Counted from the first letter of the stretch, positions 25,675-34,904 are shown. The stretch is 64,000 bases of DNA from Sulfurovum sp. (GCA_024637255.1 JAGXFO010000017.1:1-64000); one strand, 5' to 3'. The notes: generated by a model from the letters alone, not told the origin. A program made the numbers and translations.

Positions 25675-26445
25675 TTAAATTCCCCCATAGGTGAATTTGG
25701 CAAATAAGGGATGATGGTCAGATAAGCGATGATTTCTTTCTATACTGTGTTCAAGAAGTTCAATGCCTCTATAGAAAATGAAGTCTAAATGATTTTTCAT
25801 AAAAGACTTGACTTTATCACTTTTTGAAAAGGGGACAGGAGTAAAATTTAAATCTTCCATTTTGCTGTGAAGTAATTTCATTCTGTTTTTATTCCAGGAA
25901 TTAAAATCACCAGCTATGATCATCGCCCCTTCATAGTTATCGATTATCTTAATAATTTTATCTATTTCTCTGTAGTAGTGTCTATTTTCTCTAAAATTAA
26001 TAGCATGAAGATTTAGAATCAGTAAAGTAGAACCATCCTCAAAAGAGTGTTTTGTTAAAAGTAGGCTTTTGCGAGGACCAAATATCAATTCTTTGCCGTG
26101 TGAAAGAAAGGGCTCGCTATACATCGTTTTACATTTACTTGCTGTTAAGACGCCATAAAAAGTAGAACCTTTTTCTAAATTTGCTGCAGCATTGAATGTT
26201 AGACCTGGTAGATTTAATTCTATATTGTGTTTAAAATCAGCTTCTTGGAATATAAAGAAGTCAACCGGATTTCTTGCAGTAAATTCTTCAATATAGTTTT
26301 TAAATGAAAAATTATCATTATTTTTATGCACATTCCAGCAAAGAATACTGAATTCATGTGGAACGGCGTCATCACAAACTGAGTGAGAGTAGCTGTGATG
26401 ATATATAGATGGTCTGGTAAGTAGACATTTTAATTCGTTTATCAT
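25675..26445 (-). CDS. Endonuclease/exonuclease/phosphatase (EEP) family protein
   Basis: A 256-residue EEP-fold metalloenzyme. Motifs: LCWNVHKNN (first Asn), FIFQEADF (Mg2+-binding Glu), IIAGDFNSWNKNR (catalytic Asp and Asn), and HRLSDHHPLFAKF (catalytic Asp-His pair). Members cleave phosphodiesters in nucleic acids, sphingolipids or phosphoinositides. There is no signal peptide and the substrate is unknown. It is divergent from ppsA and cotranscribed with the KefB-type antiporter, whose ATG begins two bases after its stop. Confidence 0.85.
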   Translation of the reverse strand: MINELKCLLTRPSIYHHSYSHSVCDDAVPHEFSILCWNVHKNNDNFSFKNYIEEFTARNPVDFFIFQEADFKHNIELNLPGLTFNAAANLEKGSTFYGVLTASKCKTMYSEPFLSHGKELIFGPRKSLLLTKHSFEDGSTLLILNLHAINFRENRHYYREIDKIIKIIDNYEGAMIIAGDFNSWNKNRMKLLHSKMEDLNFTPVPFSKSDKVKSFMKNHLDFIFYRGIELLEHSIERNHRLSDHHPLFAKFTYGGI

Positions 26446-26531
26446 ATAATATTATAGCATATGTAAAGAAGTAGAGTAGATTTAGATTGGAAATTATGCT
26501 ATTTACAGTAAAATAAATCAAAGGATAACTT

Positions 26532-28946
26532 ATGTCTGCATATATAAAGTGGTTTAATGAGCTTGGTATCAAAGATGTTGACTTGGTAGGCGGCAAAAAT
26601 GCTTCCTTGGGGGAGATGTACCAAAATCTTAGCAAGAAAGGTATACGTATACCTAATGGATTTGCCATCACCGCTGAAGCCTACACTGCTATATTGGACA
26701 ATAATGATGCATGGAAAAAATTACATATCCAGCTTGATGATATGGATCCAGATAATGTAAGCCAGCTACAAGAGAGAGGAAAAGCCTGTAGAGAGATTAT
26801 CTATAGCTGTACACTGCCTGATGATATTACTGAACAGATAAAAAAAGCCTATAAAGCACTAAAAGTTGAATATGGTGAAAATGTGACACTGGCGGTAAGA
26901 AGTTCGGCCACTGCAGAAGACTCTCCTGAAGCCTCTTTTGCGGGTCAAAATGAAAGTTATCTTAATGTTGGCAGTTTAGAGGCACTTTTGGATGCTTATA
27001 AACGCTGTTTGGCTTCGAACTTTACAGACCGTTCTATACACTACAAATACGACCACGGATTTGACTACCTGAAAGTGCTTTTGTCGGTGGTAGTGATGAA
27101 AATGGTTAGATCTGACATTGGGGAGAGTGGAGTAATGTTTTCCATTGATTCGGAGACAGGCTTTAAGGATGTTGTTTTCATAAATGCAGCCTATGGTTTG
27201 GGGGAGAACATTGTTCAGGGTGCCATAGCACCAGACAGTTTTTATGTGCACAAACCTACTTTCAAAAAAGGCTACCGCAGCGTGCTCAAAAGAAGGCTCG
27301 GTGACAAAGCACTCAAAATGGTCTTTATGGACAATATAAATAAAAATGCTATTGCCGTGGAGTATATTAAGAACATTCATACGCCCAAAGAGGAGCAAAC
27401 TAAATTTTGCATTAGTGATGAAGATGTGATGGTCCTTGCAGACTATGCCATCAAAATAGAAGATCACTACTCAAAGCAAGCCGGTTATGACAAACCAATG
27501 GATATAGAATGGGCAAAAGACGGGCTTGATGGACATATCTATATCGTACAGGCACGGCCAGAAACGGTTGAGTCCAGAAAAGAAGAAAGATATCTGGAGA
27601 TATACAGTCTTAACGAACGCAGTAAAGTACTTACAGAAGGTCAGGCAGTGGGCATGAAAATAGGTTCTGGTAAGGTGCGTAAAGTGCTTGATGCCAGCCA
27701 ACTGCATACATTTGAAGCAGGTGATGTACTTGTTGCGCAAACTACAAGTCCTGACTGGGAACCCGTGATGAAGATGGCCTCTGCCATTGTGACAAACAGT
27801 GGTGGTAGAACCTGTCATGCTGCCATAGTCTCAAGAGAACTTGGCATACCTGCCATAGTGGGTGCCCAAAATGCCGCAGAAATACTTCAAGATGGGCAGG
27901 AAGTGACGGTAAGTTGTGCGCAAGGGGAGACAGGTTTTGTCTATGAAGGAAGCCTTGATTTCGAAGTTACAAAGACAGATCTTAGTGCTTTACCCAAAAC
28001 CAAAACGCAGATCATGATGAATCTTGGTAATCCCGACATGGCATTTTCATTGGCTTCTCTTCCTGTGGATGGCATAGGCTTGGCGAGAATGGAGTTCATT
28101 ATCAGCACTTCCATCAAAGCACATCCTATGGCATTTGTCCATCCTGAAAAACTGGATGATGCAACACGTAAGAGCTTGGCCGAACTTACATCTGCATACG
28201 AGAACCCTAAAATATTTTTCACCAAAGTGCTTTCAGAAGGCGTTGCCAGTATCGCATCAGCTGTTTATCCTAAGCCTTGTGTGGTAAGAATGAGCGACTT
28301 TAAGACCAATGAATATGCTACATTGCTTGGAGGTCAGTTCTTTGAAGCCCATGAAGCCAATCCTATGATAGGTTTTCGAGGTGCATCACGCTACACGCAT
28401 CCTGCTTATGAGGAAGGGTTTGCGCTAGAGTGTGCAGCCATGAAGCGGGTCAGAGAAGAGATGGGTTTTGACAACGTCATCTTGATGATCCCTTTTTGTC
28501 GCAGAGTAGAAGAGGGAAGAGGGGTGCTCGAGGCTATGGAAAAATATGGTCTTAAGCGAGGCGAAAATGGATTGAAGATTTACGTCATGTGTGAGATACC
28601 AAACAATGTGATACAGATAGATGCATTTTGTGAACTTTTTGATGGCATAAGCATCGGTTCTAATGATTTAACGCAACTCACACTCGGGGTAGATCGTGAC
28701 TCTGAGGTGGTCGCATTTGATTATGACGAACGTGACCCTGGCGTGATGAAGATGATAGAAATGGCAGTGGAGGGCGCAAAACGAAACAAACGTCATAGCG
28801 GCATTTGCGGGCAAGGACCTTCGGATTATCCTGAGATGGCAGAGGCGCTTGTGACAATGAAGATAGACTCCATGAGTCTTAATCCTGATTCTGTATTGAA
28901 AACCATACAGGCTATCGGCAGACTCGAATCCAAACAAGAGAAGTAG
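26532..28946 (+). CDS. ppsA: Phosphoenolpyruvate synthase
   Basis: An 804-residue three-domain enzyme making PEP from pyruvate and ATP (releasing AMP and Pi). The N-terminal ATP-grasp part starts with VGGKNASLGEMY and has AVRSSATAEDSPEASFAGQ. The swivelling phosphohistidine domain has SGGRTCHAAIVSRE, with the catalytic His. The C-terminal barrel has GLARMEF, NPMIGFRGASRY and SIGSNDLTQLTLGVDRDS. It feeds gluconeogenesis, as expected for an autotroph using the reductive TCA cycle. The RBS is AAAGGATAAC. Coexistence with pfkA means that glycolytic and gluconeogenic genes sit within 20 kb. Confidence 0.96.
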   Translation: MSAYIKWFNELGIKDVDLVGGKNASLGEMYQNLSKKGIRIPNGFAITAEAYTAILDNNDAWKKLHIQLDDMDPDNVSQLQERGKACREIIYSCTLPDDITEQIKKAYKALKVEYGENVTLAVRSSATAEDSPEASFAGQNESYLNVGSLEALLDAYKRCLASNFTDRSIHYKYDHGFDYLKVLLSVVVMKMVRSDIGESGVMFSIDSETGFKDVVFINAAYGLGENIVQGAIAPDSFYVHKPTFKKGYRSVLKRRLGDKALKMVFMDNINKNAIAVEYIKNIHTPKEEQTKFCISDEDVMVLADYAIKIEDHYSKQAGYDKPMDIEWAKDGLDGHIYIVQARPETVESRKEERYLEIYSLNERSKVLTEGQAVGMKIGSGKVRKVLDASQLHTFEAGDVLVAQTTSPDWEPVMKMASAIVTNSGGRTCHAAIVSRELGIPAIVGAQNAAEILQDGQEVTVSCAQGETGFVYEGSLDFEVTKTDLSALPKTKTQIMMNLGNPDMAFSLASLPVDGIGLARMEFIISTSIKAHPMAFVHPEKLDDATRKSLAELTSAYENPKIFFTKVLSEGVASIASAVYPKPCVVRMSDFKTNEYATLLGGQFFEAHEANPMIGFRGASRYTHPAYEEGFALECAAMKRVREEMGFDNVILMIPFCRRVEEGRGVLEAMEKYGLKRGENGLKIYVMCEIPNNVIQIDAFCELFDGISIGSNDLTQLTLGVDRDSEVVAFDYDERDPGVMKMIEMAVEGAKRNKRHSGICGQGPSDYPEMAEALVTMKIDSMSLNPDSVLKTIQAIGRLESKQEK

Positions 28947-28962
28947 TCCTTGCTAATAGAGA

Positions 28963-28991
28963 TTGACAATAGATGCAGATTGGATTAAAAT
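28963..28991 (+). promoter_or_regulatory. Sigma-70-like promoter for small ORF pair
   Basis: TTGACA (28963-28968), a 17-base spacer and TAAAAT (28986-28991) precede the ATG at 29012, with AAGGAAT as the ribosome site. This is one of only two consensus -35 boxes I noticed in the window. Confidence 0.6.
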
Positions 28992-29011
28992 AATAAAAAA
29001 GGAATATTATA

Positions 29012-29206
29012 ATGAAAGCTAAAATTGAAGAAGTAATCAAATATGTAGAAGAATCAGAAGAAGTTTCGCAAGAAAGTAAGCCGTTGATTCTGGAAAAGCT
29101 CAAAGAGTGGAAAGAAGAAGATAATGCAATTGCTGACGTTACGATGAGGTTTGAAAACTGGTGGATGGAGATGGAGCCCATTTTCGCTGAGCTCGGCTGG
29201 ATATAA
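29012..29206 (+). CDS. Small acidic helical protein, unknown
   Basis: A 64-residue protein, very rich in Glu and Lys. It is predicted to be two helices: KIEEVIKYVEESEEVSQ and PLILEKLKEWKEEDNAI, followed by a Trp-rich end (FENWWMEMEPIFAELGWI). I recognise no family with confidence. A good promoter and AAGGAAT ribosome site make it a likely real gene. The next small ORF starts four bases after its stop, so they form a pair. The size and helices recall small adaptor or antitoxin-like proteins, but no toxin partner is evident. Confidence 0.6.
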   Translation: MKAKIEEVIKYVEESEEVSQESKPLILEKLKEWKEEDNAIADVTMRFENWWMEMEPIFAELGWI

Positions 29207-29209
29207 GAG

Positions 29210-29398
29210 GTGGATATTTATACCCAATATGTTTACGAAAAAAAGTGGATCAAAACCAGCCAAAAAGATGCGTTGCGTATCATAGAAGAAGAGATGCCCG
29301 AAACAGATGCACAGAGTACTCTTTCTTATATTCTAGCCGAGATTAAAAAAAGCAAGATGGTTACCCTTGGAGGGTGTAGGTTCAAATCAACCATTTAA
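29210..29398 (+). CDS. Small unknown protein, possible second gene of a pair
   Basis: A 62-codon frame starting at GTG, directly after the preceding gene, whose end carries the only ribosome-like sequence (AAGAGG, very close). The product begins MDIYTQYVYEKKWIK, has a helical middle (KDALRIIEEEMPE; STLSYILAEIKKSK) and ends LGGCRFKSTI. No family recognised. The helical, charged composition is like that of the upstream gene. The short spacing between RBS and GTG makes the start doubtful. Confidence 0.5.
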   Translation: MDIYTQYVYEKKWIKTSQKDALRIIEEEMPETDAQSTLSYILAEIKKSKMVTLGGCRFKSTI

Positions 29399-29541
29399 AA
29401 TTCATGCTTCGCACTCTTATTTTATACTTCTCCTGTAATTAAAAAACATTCCAAAAGGATTAAAAATGAATAATAATACAAACAGCTGCACATGTTTTAC
29501 GACATATGATCACTATTTTTACTAGTGCCTTCGCATAACTA

Positions 29542-29802
29542 TTAAATGCACATTACTTGTTTGATCTTTTCCTGATTGAGCTTTTTGATGAGTTTGGTTG
29601 ACAATTCACCGTAATGCTCTTCATCCAAACTTAACTTTGTTTGTATCTCTTCCTGTGGCGTTTCATTTGCCCATGCTTTTAGGAGTTTAAGCTCTTTTTT
29701 GGTGAGTTTCACTTTGAGTACTTCAATCAGCTCCTCTTCTTCTTTGAGTGGGTGTATGAGCTTTTTAATGTGTTTTTCTATCTCTTGGGTTAGTGTTGAC
29801 AA
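29542..29802 (-). CDS. Small helical protein, unknown
   Basis: An 86-residue, almost wholly helical and Lys/Glu/Leu-rich protein: IEKHIKKLIHPLKEEEELIEV, then KLTKKELKLLKAWANETPQEE and STKLIKKLNQEK. The pattern LTKKELKLLKAWANETPQEEI looks superficially like a sigma region-4 or LuxR-type helix-turn-helix, but it is too short and divergent to call. It is the last gene of the long minus-strand run, 11 bases after fluC. Confidence 0.6.
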   Translation of the reverse strand: MSTLTQEIEKHIKKLIHPLKEEEELIEVLKVKLTKKELKLLKAWANETPQEEIQTKLSLDEEHYGELSTKLIKKLNQEKIKQVMCI

Positions 29803-29813
29803 TGTTTTTCCTA

Positions 29814-30203
29814 TTATTTTGATATTTGCATAATGAAATAGTATCCAAATCCTGCAAGAAGTATGGTACCAAAAAGGTTAAGTGCCATGTTGGCAAAAGC
29901 ATGGAGATAGTGACCTGACTGGAGCAAAAAGAAACTCTCTATGGCAAAAGTAGAGTAGGTCGTAAGTGCACCGAGTATACCTGTGACTAAAAATGTTTTC
30001 ATATATGGTGTAAGTGAGGTGCTAAAATGAAAATAGGCAAAAAGCATACCGATGAGCAAACTTCCTATAAGATTGACAGCAAGCGTACCCAAAGGGAATG
30101 CATGTACAAAATGCTTATTGATAGTCCCGTTGATAAGCACTCTTAGCATTGCCCCTACGGCACCGCCACTAGCGACTGCAATGATTGTTGCTAAACTCAT
30201 CAT
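29814..30203 (-). CDS. fluC: Fluoride channel FluC/CrcB
   Basis: A 129-residue four-helix membrane protein that exports fluoride as an antiparallel dimer. The signature GGAVGAMLRVLING opens the protein, GTLAVNLIGSLLIGM carries the pore Asn, and GALTTYSTFAIES carries the TYST motif. Length is normal. It overlaps the end of plsC by 35 bases. No fluoride riboswitch was seen in front; being deep inside a long operon, it is probably expressed constitutively. Confidence 0.93.
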   Translation of the reverse strand: MMSLATIIAVASGGAVGAMLRVLINGTINKHFVHAFPLGTLAVNLIGSLLIGMLFAYFHFSTSLTPYMKTFLVTGILGALTTYSTFAIESFFLLQSGHYLHAFANMALNLFGTILLAGFGYYFIMQISK

Positions 30204-30879
30204 CTATAACCTTTTGCATATTTACTCTAAGTATCTCGAACCAGTCATTGTCATCGCTTTTCACAGAAATAACAGGTAAAAATGTATATTTGACCGTACC
30301 ACTGTGACCTGTTTTAGTATGTTCGTTGAGTACCCATTTGCTCCCTGTAATCACTATGGGTTGCACACTAAGTTCGAGCTTCTGTGCTATAAGTTTTGCT
30401 CCCTGCTTAAAAGGAAGCAAGGCTTGTTTGTCTGTTCTTGTGCCTTCAGGAAATATCGCTACAGGACGATGATACACTTCTTTGGACTCTTTTACATCTT
30501 TTATGAGTTTTATGAGGCCTGCTTTGTTTTCACGATCAAGTGAGATCATCCCACCGTGACGCAAAAGATTTCCAAACCATGGTGTATCGAAAAGCTCTTT
30601 TTTTGCCACCCATCTCAGATGGGTATTCTGCAAGGCTTCAAGACCTATGATGTCCACAACACCTTGATGGTTCATGACATACATATCAGCACTTGTATCC
30701 ATCTCGCCTTGTTGCGTCAGTTTCCCGCCCATCATAAAAAGCGTCAATCGATTGATATGATGCACAATGGTACTTTTGTGCTTTCCAAAAAGCATTAAAG
30801 CAGGTATCATAAAAACAGCGGTATTAAAAGAGATGACAAAGGCACCCCAGTAAAATCTAATTGTCGCAAAGATCTTCAT
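30169..30879 (-). CDS. plsC: 1-acyl-sn-glycerol-3-phosphate acyltransferase
   Basis: A 236-residue membrane-bound acyltransferase making phosphatidic acid from lysophosphatidic acid. The HX4D-type motif is MNHQGVVDI, and IFPEGTRTD (motif III) with PIVITGS (motif IV) follow. An N-terminal hydrophobic segment anchors it. I start at 30879 (MKIFATIRFYWG), which overlaps the upstream gene by 23 bases. An in-frame ATG at 30969 lies inside that gene and would add an unlikely 30-residue charged leader. It is the step after purQ and the SH3 gene in a long operon. Confidence 0.9.
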   Translation of the reverse strand: MKIFATIRFYWGAFVISFNTAVFMIPALMLFGKHKSTIVHHINRLTLFMMGGKLTQQGEMDTSADMYVMNHQGVVDIIGLEALQNTHLRWVAKKELFDTPWFGNLLRHGGMISLDRENKAGLIKLIKDVKESKEVYHRPVAIFPEGTRTDKQALLPFKQGAKLIAQKLELSVQPIVITGSKWVLNEHTKTGHSGTVKYTFLPVISVKSDDNDWFEILRVNMQKVIDDEFSNNHCSR

Positions 30880-31900
30880 TCTTGATCCATCCAATGACTC
30901 CTTCTTTGTATTCGACTTTTTTAAATCCTTCGCGCTCACCCAAAAGCATCGTGTCCATATCTTGATCAATTTTTGTGCTTATGGTGCCGGTCTGTGTTGG
31001 TAAAATATATAAAGAGGCACCTTGCTTTACACATATTTTTTTATGTGGTATATACAAAGTCAAAAGAGTAATAAGAGAAACGGTGGCAAAAACAAGATAG
31101 AAAAAATCTCTTTTTATTAAAAACATAATAAAAAAGAAACCAAGTAAAAACATTAGAATATATCTTTTAAGTTTTTCAAAGCTGTCTTCAACGGGGTTAA
31201 GGTCAGACTGTGCAGTGACGGAAGCATCAGCAACCACTACAGGAACCTCTAAAAAAACATACTGTCTTTTAATGGTATTGAAGTAGGTGAATTTGAGCAG
31301 CTTCACTTCTACGGGAAGTACTACGTAAAATTCTGCCTCTACCTTCGCATGCTCACGTCTTAGTGTCTCAACATCAGATTCAAGTACATTGTTTAGCATC
31401 ATATCTTCAATGTTCGCTTCGAAAGCTTCAATGGATAGAGTAACTATGTGGTGCTTCTCATCATAGTTTGACACCTGAGAGTTTTTTATCTTCATGTCTG
31501 CTGCCAATACATGACAAAAATCTTTTCTTTTTTTGAGTGCTCCCATAGGAATGGTTTTTGCCTCGAGTGAATATGCACCATCTTGAGATGAGATAAAAAG
31601 TTGGGGAATGTGTATATCACTTTCTGAAGCTTTAAAATAAAAGGTATAGAAGCTGTCATTACCATTTTTTACGATAAGCGGTTCTGAAAAAAGTGGCTGC
31701 ATATCTGAAGCTCTGTCAAAAGTAAATTCAGGATTTTCTGAAGCCAATTCTCCTGTAGATATAATAGTGACGGGGAAAAGTTGGTTTTTATACACTTTTT
31801 TAGGCATATAGCTGTATCTGAAGTCGCTCTGTGCACTTAGCAGGGTAGTATATGCAAGCACGAAGCCCAGTAGAAACCACACTGAGCGCAAATGTCGCAT
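30857..31900 (-). CDS. Membrane-anchored BatD-like/SH3-domain protein
   Basis: A 347-residue exported protein. A signal peptide (about 1-23, ending LLSAQ) is followed by a beta-rich periplasmic part resembling BatD-type Ig folds (YKNQLFPVTIISTG; FYTFYFKASESDI). Two adjacent helices follow (about 250-290, FLLGFFFIMFLIK), and then a C-terminal SH3-type segment (KQGASLYILPTQTGT ... REGFKKVEYKEG). BatD proteins partner with MoxR/DUF58 systems, and moxR-DUF58 lie upstream in the same run. It overlaps purQ by one base. The family call is moderate. Confidence 0.65.
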   Translation of the reverse strand: MRHLRSVWFLLGFVLAYTTLLSAQSDFRYSYMPKKVYKNQLFPVTIISTGELASENPEFTFDRASDMQPLFSEPLIVKNGNDSFYTFYFKASESDIHIPQLFISSQDGAYSLEAKTIPMGALKKRKDFCHVLAADMKIKNSQVSNYDEKHHIVTLSIEAFEANIEDMMLNNVLESDVETLRREHAKVEAEFYVVLPVEVKLLKFTYFNTIKRQYVFLEVPVVVADASVTAQSDLNPVEDSFEKLKRYILMFLLGFFFIMFLIKRDFFYLVFATVSLITLLTLYIPHKKICVKQGASLYILPTQTGTISTKIDQDMDTMLLGEREGFKKVEYKEGVIGWIKNEDLCDN

Positions 31901-32571
31901 TACGCTTCAAAACCTTTGAGCATACGCAAGCCGTCTTCACTTCCAAGTATGGCCTCTAGTGCACGTTCAGGATGAGGCATAAGACCAAAAACATTTTTTC
32001 TTTCATTGCAAACACCGGCAATAGAAGTCACCGAGCCGTTTACAACAACAGGGTTGCCTTTATCATCGGAGTATCTAAGCAGTATTTGACCATTGGCTTC
32101 AAGTTTTTTTAACCCTTCATCATCGATGTAATAATTGCCATCTGCATGGGCAATAGGAATGTTGAGTACTTCACCTTTTCTACATTGGTTTAAAAAGGCA
32201 TTATCATTGCTGACCACACAAAGGTTTTGGTATTTAGAAATGAAATGAAGGTTATTATTACGCTTCAGGGCACCCGGCAGCAGTCCCGCTTCTGTAAGTA
32301 TCTGGAAACCGTTACAAATTCCAAGAACCTTGCCTCCCTCATTTGCGTATGTAGCCACTGCTTTCATCACAGGTGAAAATCTGGCGATAGACCCAGAACG
32401 CAAATAGTCGCCATAAGAGAACCCTCCTGGTACCACAACGAGATCAATGTTTTCGGGCAGTGTATTTTCTTCATGCCATACAAGCTCCGCGGCGTGACCT
32501 AACTTTTCAAAAGCATGCTGGGTATCAAATTCGCAATTTGTTCCAGGAAATCTTAATACGGCTACTTTCAT
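31900..32571 (-). CDS. purQ: Phosphoribosylformylglycinamidine synthase, glutaminase subunit
   Basis: A 223-residue class I glutamine amidotransferase supplying ammonia to PurL in de novo purine synthesis. Catalytic Cys lies in VLGICNGFQIL, and the His-Glu pair in MPHPERALE. VVVPGGFSYGDYLRSG is the oxyanion region. The small-PurQ form works with PurS and a separate PurL; purS lies immediately upstream, but purL is not in the window. It overlaps the SH3 gene by one base. Confidence 0.96.
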   Translation of the reverse strand: MKVAVLRFPGTNCEFDTQHAFEKLGHAAELVWHEENTLPENIDLVVVPGGFSYGDYLRSGSIARFSPVMKAVATYANEGGKVLGICNGFQILTEAGLLPGALKRNNNLHFISKYQNLCVVSNDNAFLNQCRKGEVLNIPIAHADGNYYIDDEGLKKLEANGQILLRYSDDKGNPVVVNGSVTSIAGVCNERKNVFGLMPHPERALEAILGSEDGLRMLKGFEA

Positions 32572-32572
32572 A

Positions 32573-32812
32573 CTAGTTGATCTCTATTGTGTATTCTTCT
32601 ATGACCGTATTTGCAAGCAGTGTCTCACACATCTCTTTTACCTCAGTTTGGGCTTTGGCTCTGTCCTCGGTGTCAAGAGTGACGATGATCTGTTTTCCTA
32701 TTCGTACATCTTTTACGCCATCAAAGCCAAGGGAATCAAGGGCATGGTGTGTAGCTTTTCCTTGTGGATCAAGTACGCCTTCTTTTAAAAATACATTCAC
32801 TACCGCTGTCAT
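32573..32812 (-). CDS. purS: Phosphoribosylformylglycinamidine synthase subunit PurS
   Basis: A 79-residue PurS, the bridging subunit of the three-part FGAM synthase. The sequence has the typical V-F-L-K-x-G-V-L-D-P-Q-G start (NVFLKEGVLDPQGKA), then the block SLGFDGVKDVRIGKQI and an acidic C terminus. It sits one base from purQ and overlaps purC by one base, which indicates coupled translation of the subunits. Confidence 0.95.
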   Translation of the reverse strand: MTAVVNVFLKEGVLDPQGKATHHALDSLGFDGVKDVRIGKQIIVTLDTEDRAKAQTEVKEMCETLLANTVIEEYTIEIN

Positions 32813-33546
32813 TATTTCTTCTCTCCCAGGATTCTATTTAATACTTCTTCATAAGCCACTTTAAGTCCGCCTAAACCTTTTCTAAATCTATCTTTATCCA
32901 TGCTCTCGCCACTCTCTCTATCCCACAGCCTAAAATTGTCAGGGCTAAGTTCATCGATGAGCATAATGTTCCCTTCTGCATCTCTGCCAAACTCCAGTTT
33001 AAAATCAACAAGTATTAGGTTTCTCTTGCCATAGAAATCTTTTAACAGTCCATTGATCTTTCTTGCCATGTCGCGAATGTAGTCAAGCTCGGATACGTCT
33101 TTTACAAGATTTAAAAGCAGGCAGTGCTGGTCGTTAAGCTTAGGGTCACCCAGTGCATCATTTTTGTAGTCAAACTCTACTAACGTAAAGGGGAGTATCT
33201 GTCCAGTTTCTATGCCCAGATTTTTGCTTAGACTTCCTGCAGCGATATTTCTGACGATGACTTCTATCAAGATGACATCTGCACGCTTGTGAAGCATGTG
33301 GTTTTCATCAAGCATTTCAACAAAATGCGTAGGTATGCCTTTTTCGTTTAGAAACTTGAAAAGTTCTGTAGAAATCTTATTATTTAATGCCCCTTTTCCT
33401 GCTTCGCTTGACTTTTTTTCACCATTGAAAGCAGTAAGGTCATCTTTAAACTCTGAAATGTAAAGTTCCGGATATTCTGTTGTCCAGACCTTCTTAGCTT
33501 TTCCTTCATAGACCAGTGACTGTTTCACAAGTGTATCTGTTGCCAT
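32812..33546 (-). CDS. purC: SAICAR synthetase
   Basis: A 244-residue purine enzyme that ligates aspartate to CAIR. Visible blocks: YEGKAKKVW near the N terminus, FKDDLTAFNGEKK, the IEVIVRNIAAGSL motif, and LVDFKLEFGRDAEG with LIDELSPDNFRLWD. Size matches the short bacterial form. It is encoded between ctpA and purS with one-base overlaps on both sides (TAATG), so a housekeeping purine module lies inside a peptidase/acyltransferase operon. Confidence 0.97.
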   Translation of the reverse strand: MATDTLVKQSLVYEGKAKKVWTTEYPELYISEFKDDLTAFNGEKKSSEAGKGALNNKISTELFKFLNEKGIPTHFVEMLDENHMLHKRADVILIEVIVRNIAAGSLSKNLGIETGQILPFTLVEFDYKNDALGDPKLNDQHCLLLNLVKDVSELDYIRDMARKINGLLKDFYGKRNLILVDFKLEFGRDAEGNIMLIDELSPDNFRLWDRESGESMDKDRFRKGLGGLKVAYEEVLNRILGEKK

Positions 33547-34904
33547 TATTTCTTTCCTTTTTGTGTGATGATAAGTGCTTTTAAAATGTCTACAGCACTT
33601 TTAAGCTGTACATCTTTATAGAGTTGATCTTGGGTAATAACGGTATCGTCAACAATAGTTGTATTATTTTCTGCTGTGCTGTTTGTTTCTACAGTTATAG
33701 TTACATTGTCATCTATTTTGGAGAGTTCATTCTCTAAGTGTTTTTTCAGGTCACTCTCTTTCAGTGAGATGCTGTCTTCAATAAACTCTATTTTTCCAAG
33801 TGGCACGAAGATGTCCGGAGTCACACCTACTGCCTGGATAGTGCGTCCGCTTGGAAGATAATAACGAGCTACAGTAAGTTTTAAAGCTTCCTCTTTGCCC
33901 ATAGGCATCACAACCTGCACTGAGCCTTTACCAAATGTTTTTTCGCCTACTACTATAGAACGGTTAAGGTCCTGAAGTGCTCCCGATACGATTTCAGAGG
34001 CTGATGCTGATCCACCATTTACGAGTACAACAATAGGTGTTGTTGTATCGGTGTTTTTTTTGTGCGCCATATAGCTTTGGTTTTCGCTTGCGACTTTCCC
34101 TTTTTGGCTGACGATGATGCCCTCATCAACAAAAAGGTCTACAAGATCTATAGCCTGATCAAGAAGGCCTCCGGGGTTATTTCTTAGATCTAGGATCAAT
34201 CCCTTGGTTGCATTATGTTCTTTTATGGCTTTCTTTACACCCTCTACCACTTTCTGGTCAAAAGAAGTGACATGAATATAAAGTATGTTATTTTCTATGG
34301 ATTTTGCATACACAGACTGAATATTGATAATATCTCTGGTTATCTTAACTTCAAGCGGTTTAGCTTCGCCTTTTCTGATGATGGTTAAAATCAAAGAAGT
34401 TTTAGGTTTACCTCTCATCATCTTTATAGAATCGTCGATACTCATGCCTATAGTCGCCGTATCATTTATTTTTAAGATAATATCTCCGGATTTGATACCT
34501 GCTTTAAAGGCAGGAGTACCATCAATAGGCGCGATGACCGTAAGAGCACCTTCTTTCATACCTATCGAGATACCCAGTCCACCAAATTCGCCTTTGGTTT
34601 GGACGGAAAGATCTTTGTATTCTTTTTTATCCATAAAAGAAGAGTGTGAATCGAGATTTACCATCAGCCCTTTGAGTGCTTTATCAACAAGTTCTGTGGT
34701 ATTGACGTCATCCACATACTGACTTTCGATGACATTGACTATTTGTGTAAACTTGATGTAAGCTTCAAGCTTTTCTTTGGCAGTAGAGGGTGCAGGTTTT
34801 TTTTCACTTGAATCTTTGGCTTGAGCAAAAGATCCAAACATATATGCTAAAGCCAATGTGCTGGCAAGACCAGCAACCATAATTTTTTTACTTTTTTTAA
34901 TCAT
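33546..34904 (-). CDS. ctpA: C-terminal processing peptidase (S41 family)
   Basis: A 452-residue periplasmic serine protease. An N-terminal signal (about 1-31, ending FAQAKD) precedes a PDZ domain (GGLGISIGMKEGAL ... KAGIKSGDIILKIN). The peptidase domain has LILDLRNNPGGLLDQA, GGSASASEIVSGAL with the nucleophile Ser, and VGEKTFGKGSVQ with the catalytic Lys. Such enzymes trim penicillin-binding-protein or murein-hydrolase partners. The start 34904 is supported by GGAG upstream; an earlier ATG at 34955 adds an odd charged leader. It is the first gene after the transglutaminase module. Confidence 0.9.
   Translation of the reverse strand: MIKKSKKIMVAGLASTLALAYMFGSFAQAKDSSEKKPAPSTAKEKLEAYIKFTQIVNVIESQYVDDVNTTELVDKALKGLMVNLDSHSSFMDKKEYKDLSVQTKGEFGGLGISIGMKEGALTVIAPIDGTPAFKAGIKSGDIILKINDTATIGMSIDDSIKMMRGKPKTSLILTIIRKGEAKPLEVKITRDIINIQSVYAKSIENNILYIHVTSFDQKVVEGVKKAIKEHNATKGLILDLRNNPGGLLDQAIDLVDLFVDEGIIVSQKGKVASENQSYMAHKKNTDTTTPIVVLVNGGSASASEIVSGALQDLNRSIVVGEKTFGKGSVQVVMPMGKEEALKLTVARYYLPSGRTIQAVGVTPDIFVPLGKIEFIEDSISLKESDLKKHLENELSKIDDNVTITVETNSTAENNTTIVDDTVITQDQLYKDVQLKSAVDILKALIITQKGKK

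Noticed and set aside
29379..29392. tRNA T-arm-like GGTTCAAATCAACC
   Set aside because: No matching acceptor, D or anticodon arm upstream; it falls inside a small ORF and is probably chance.
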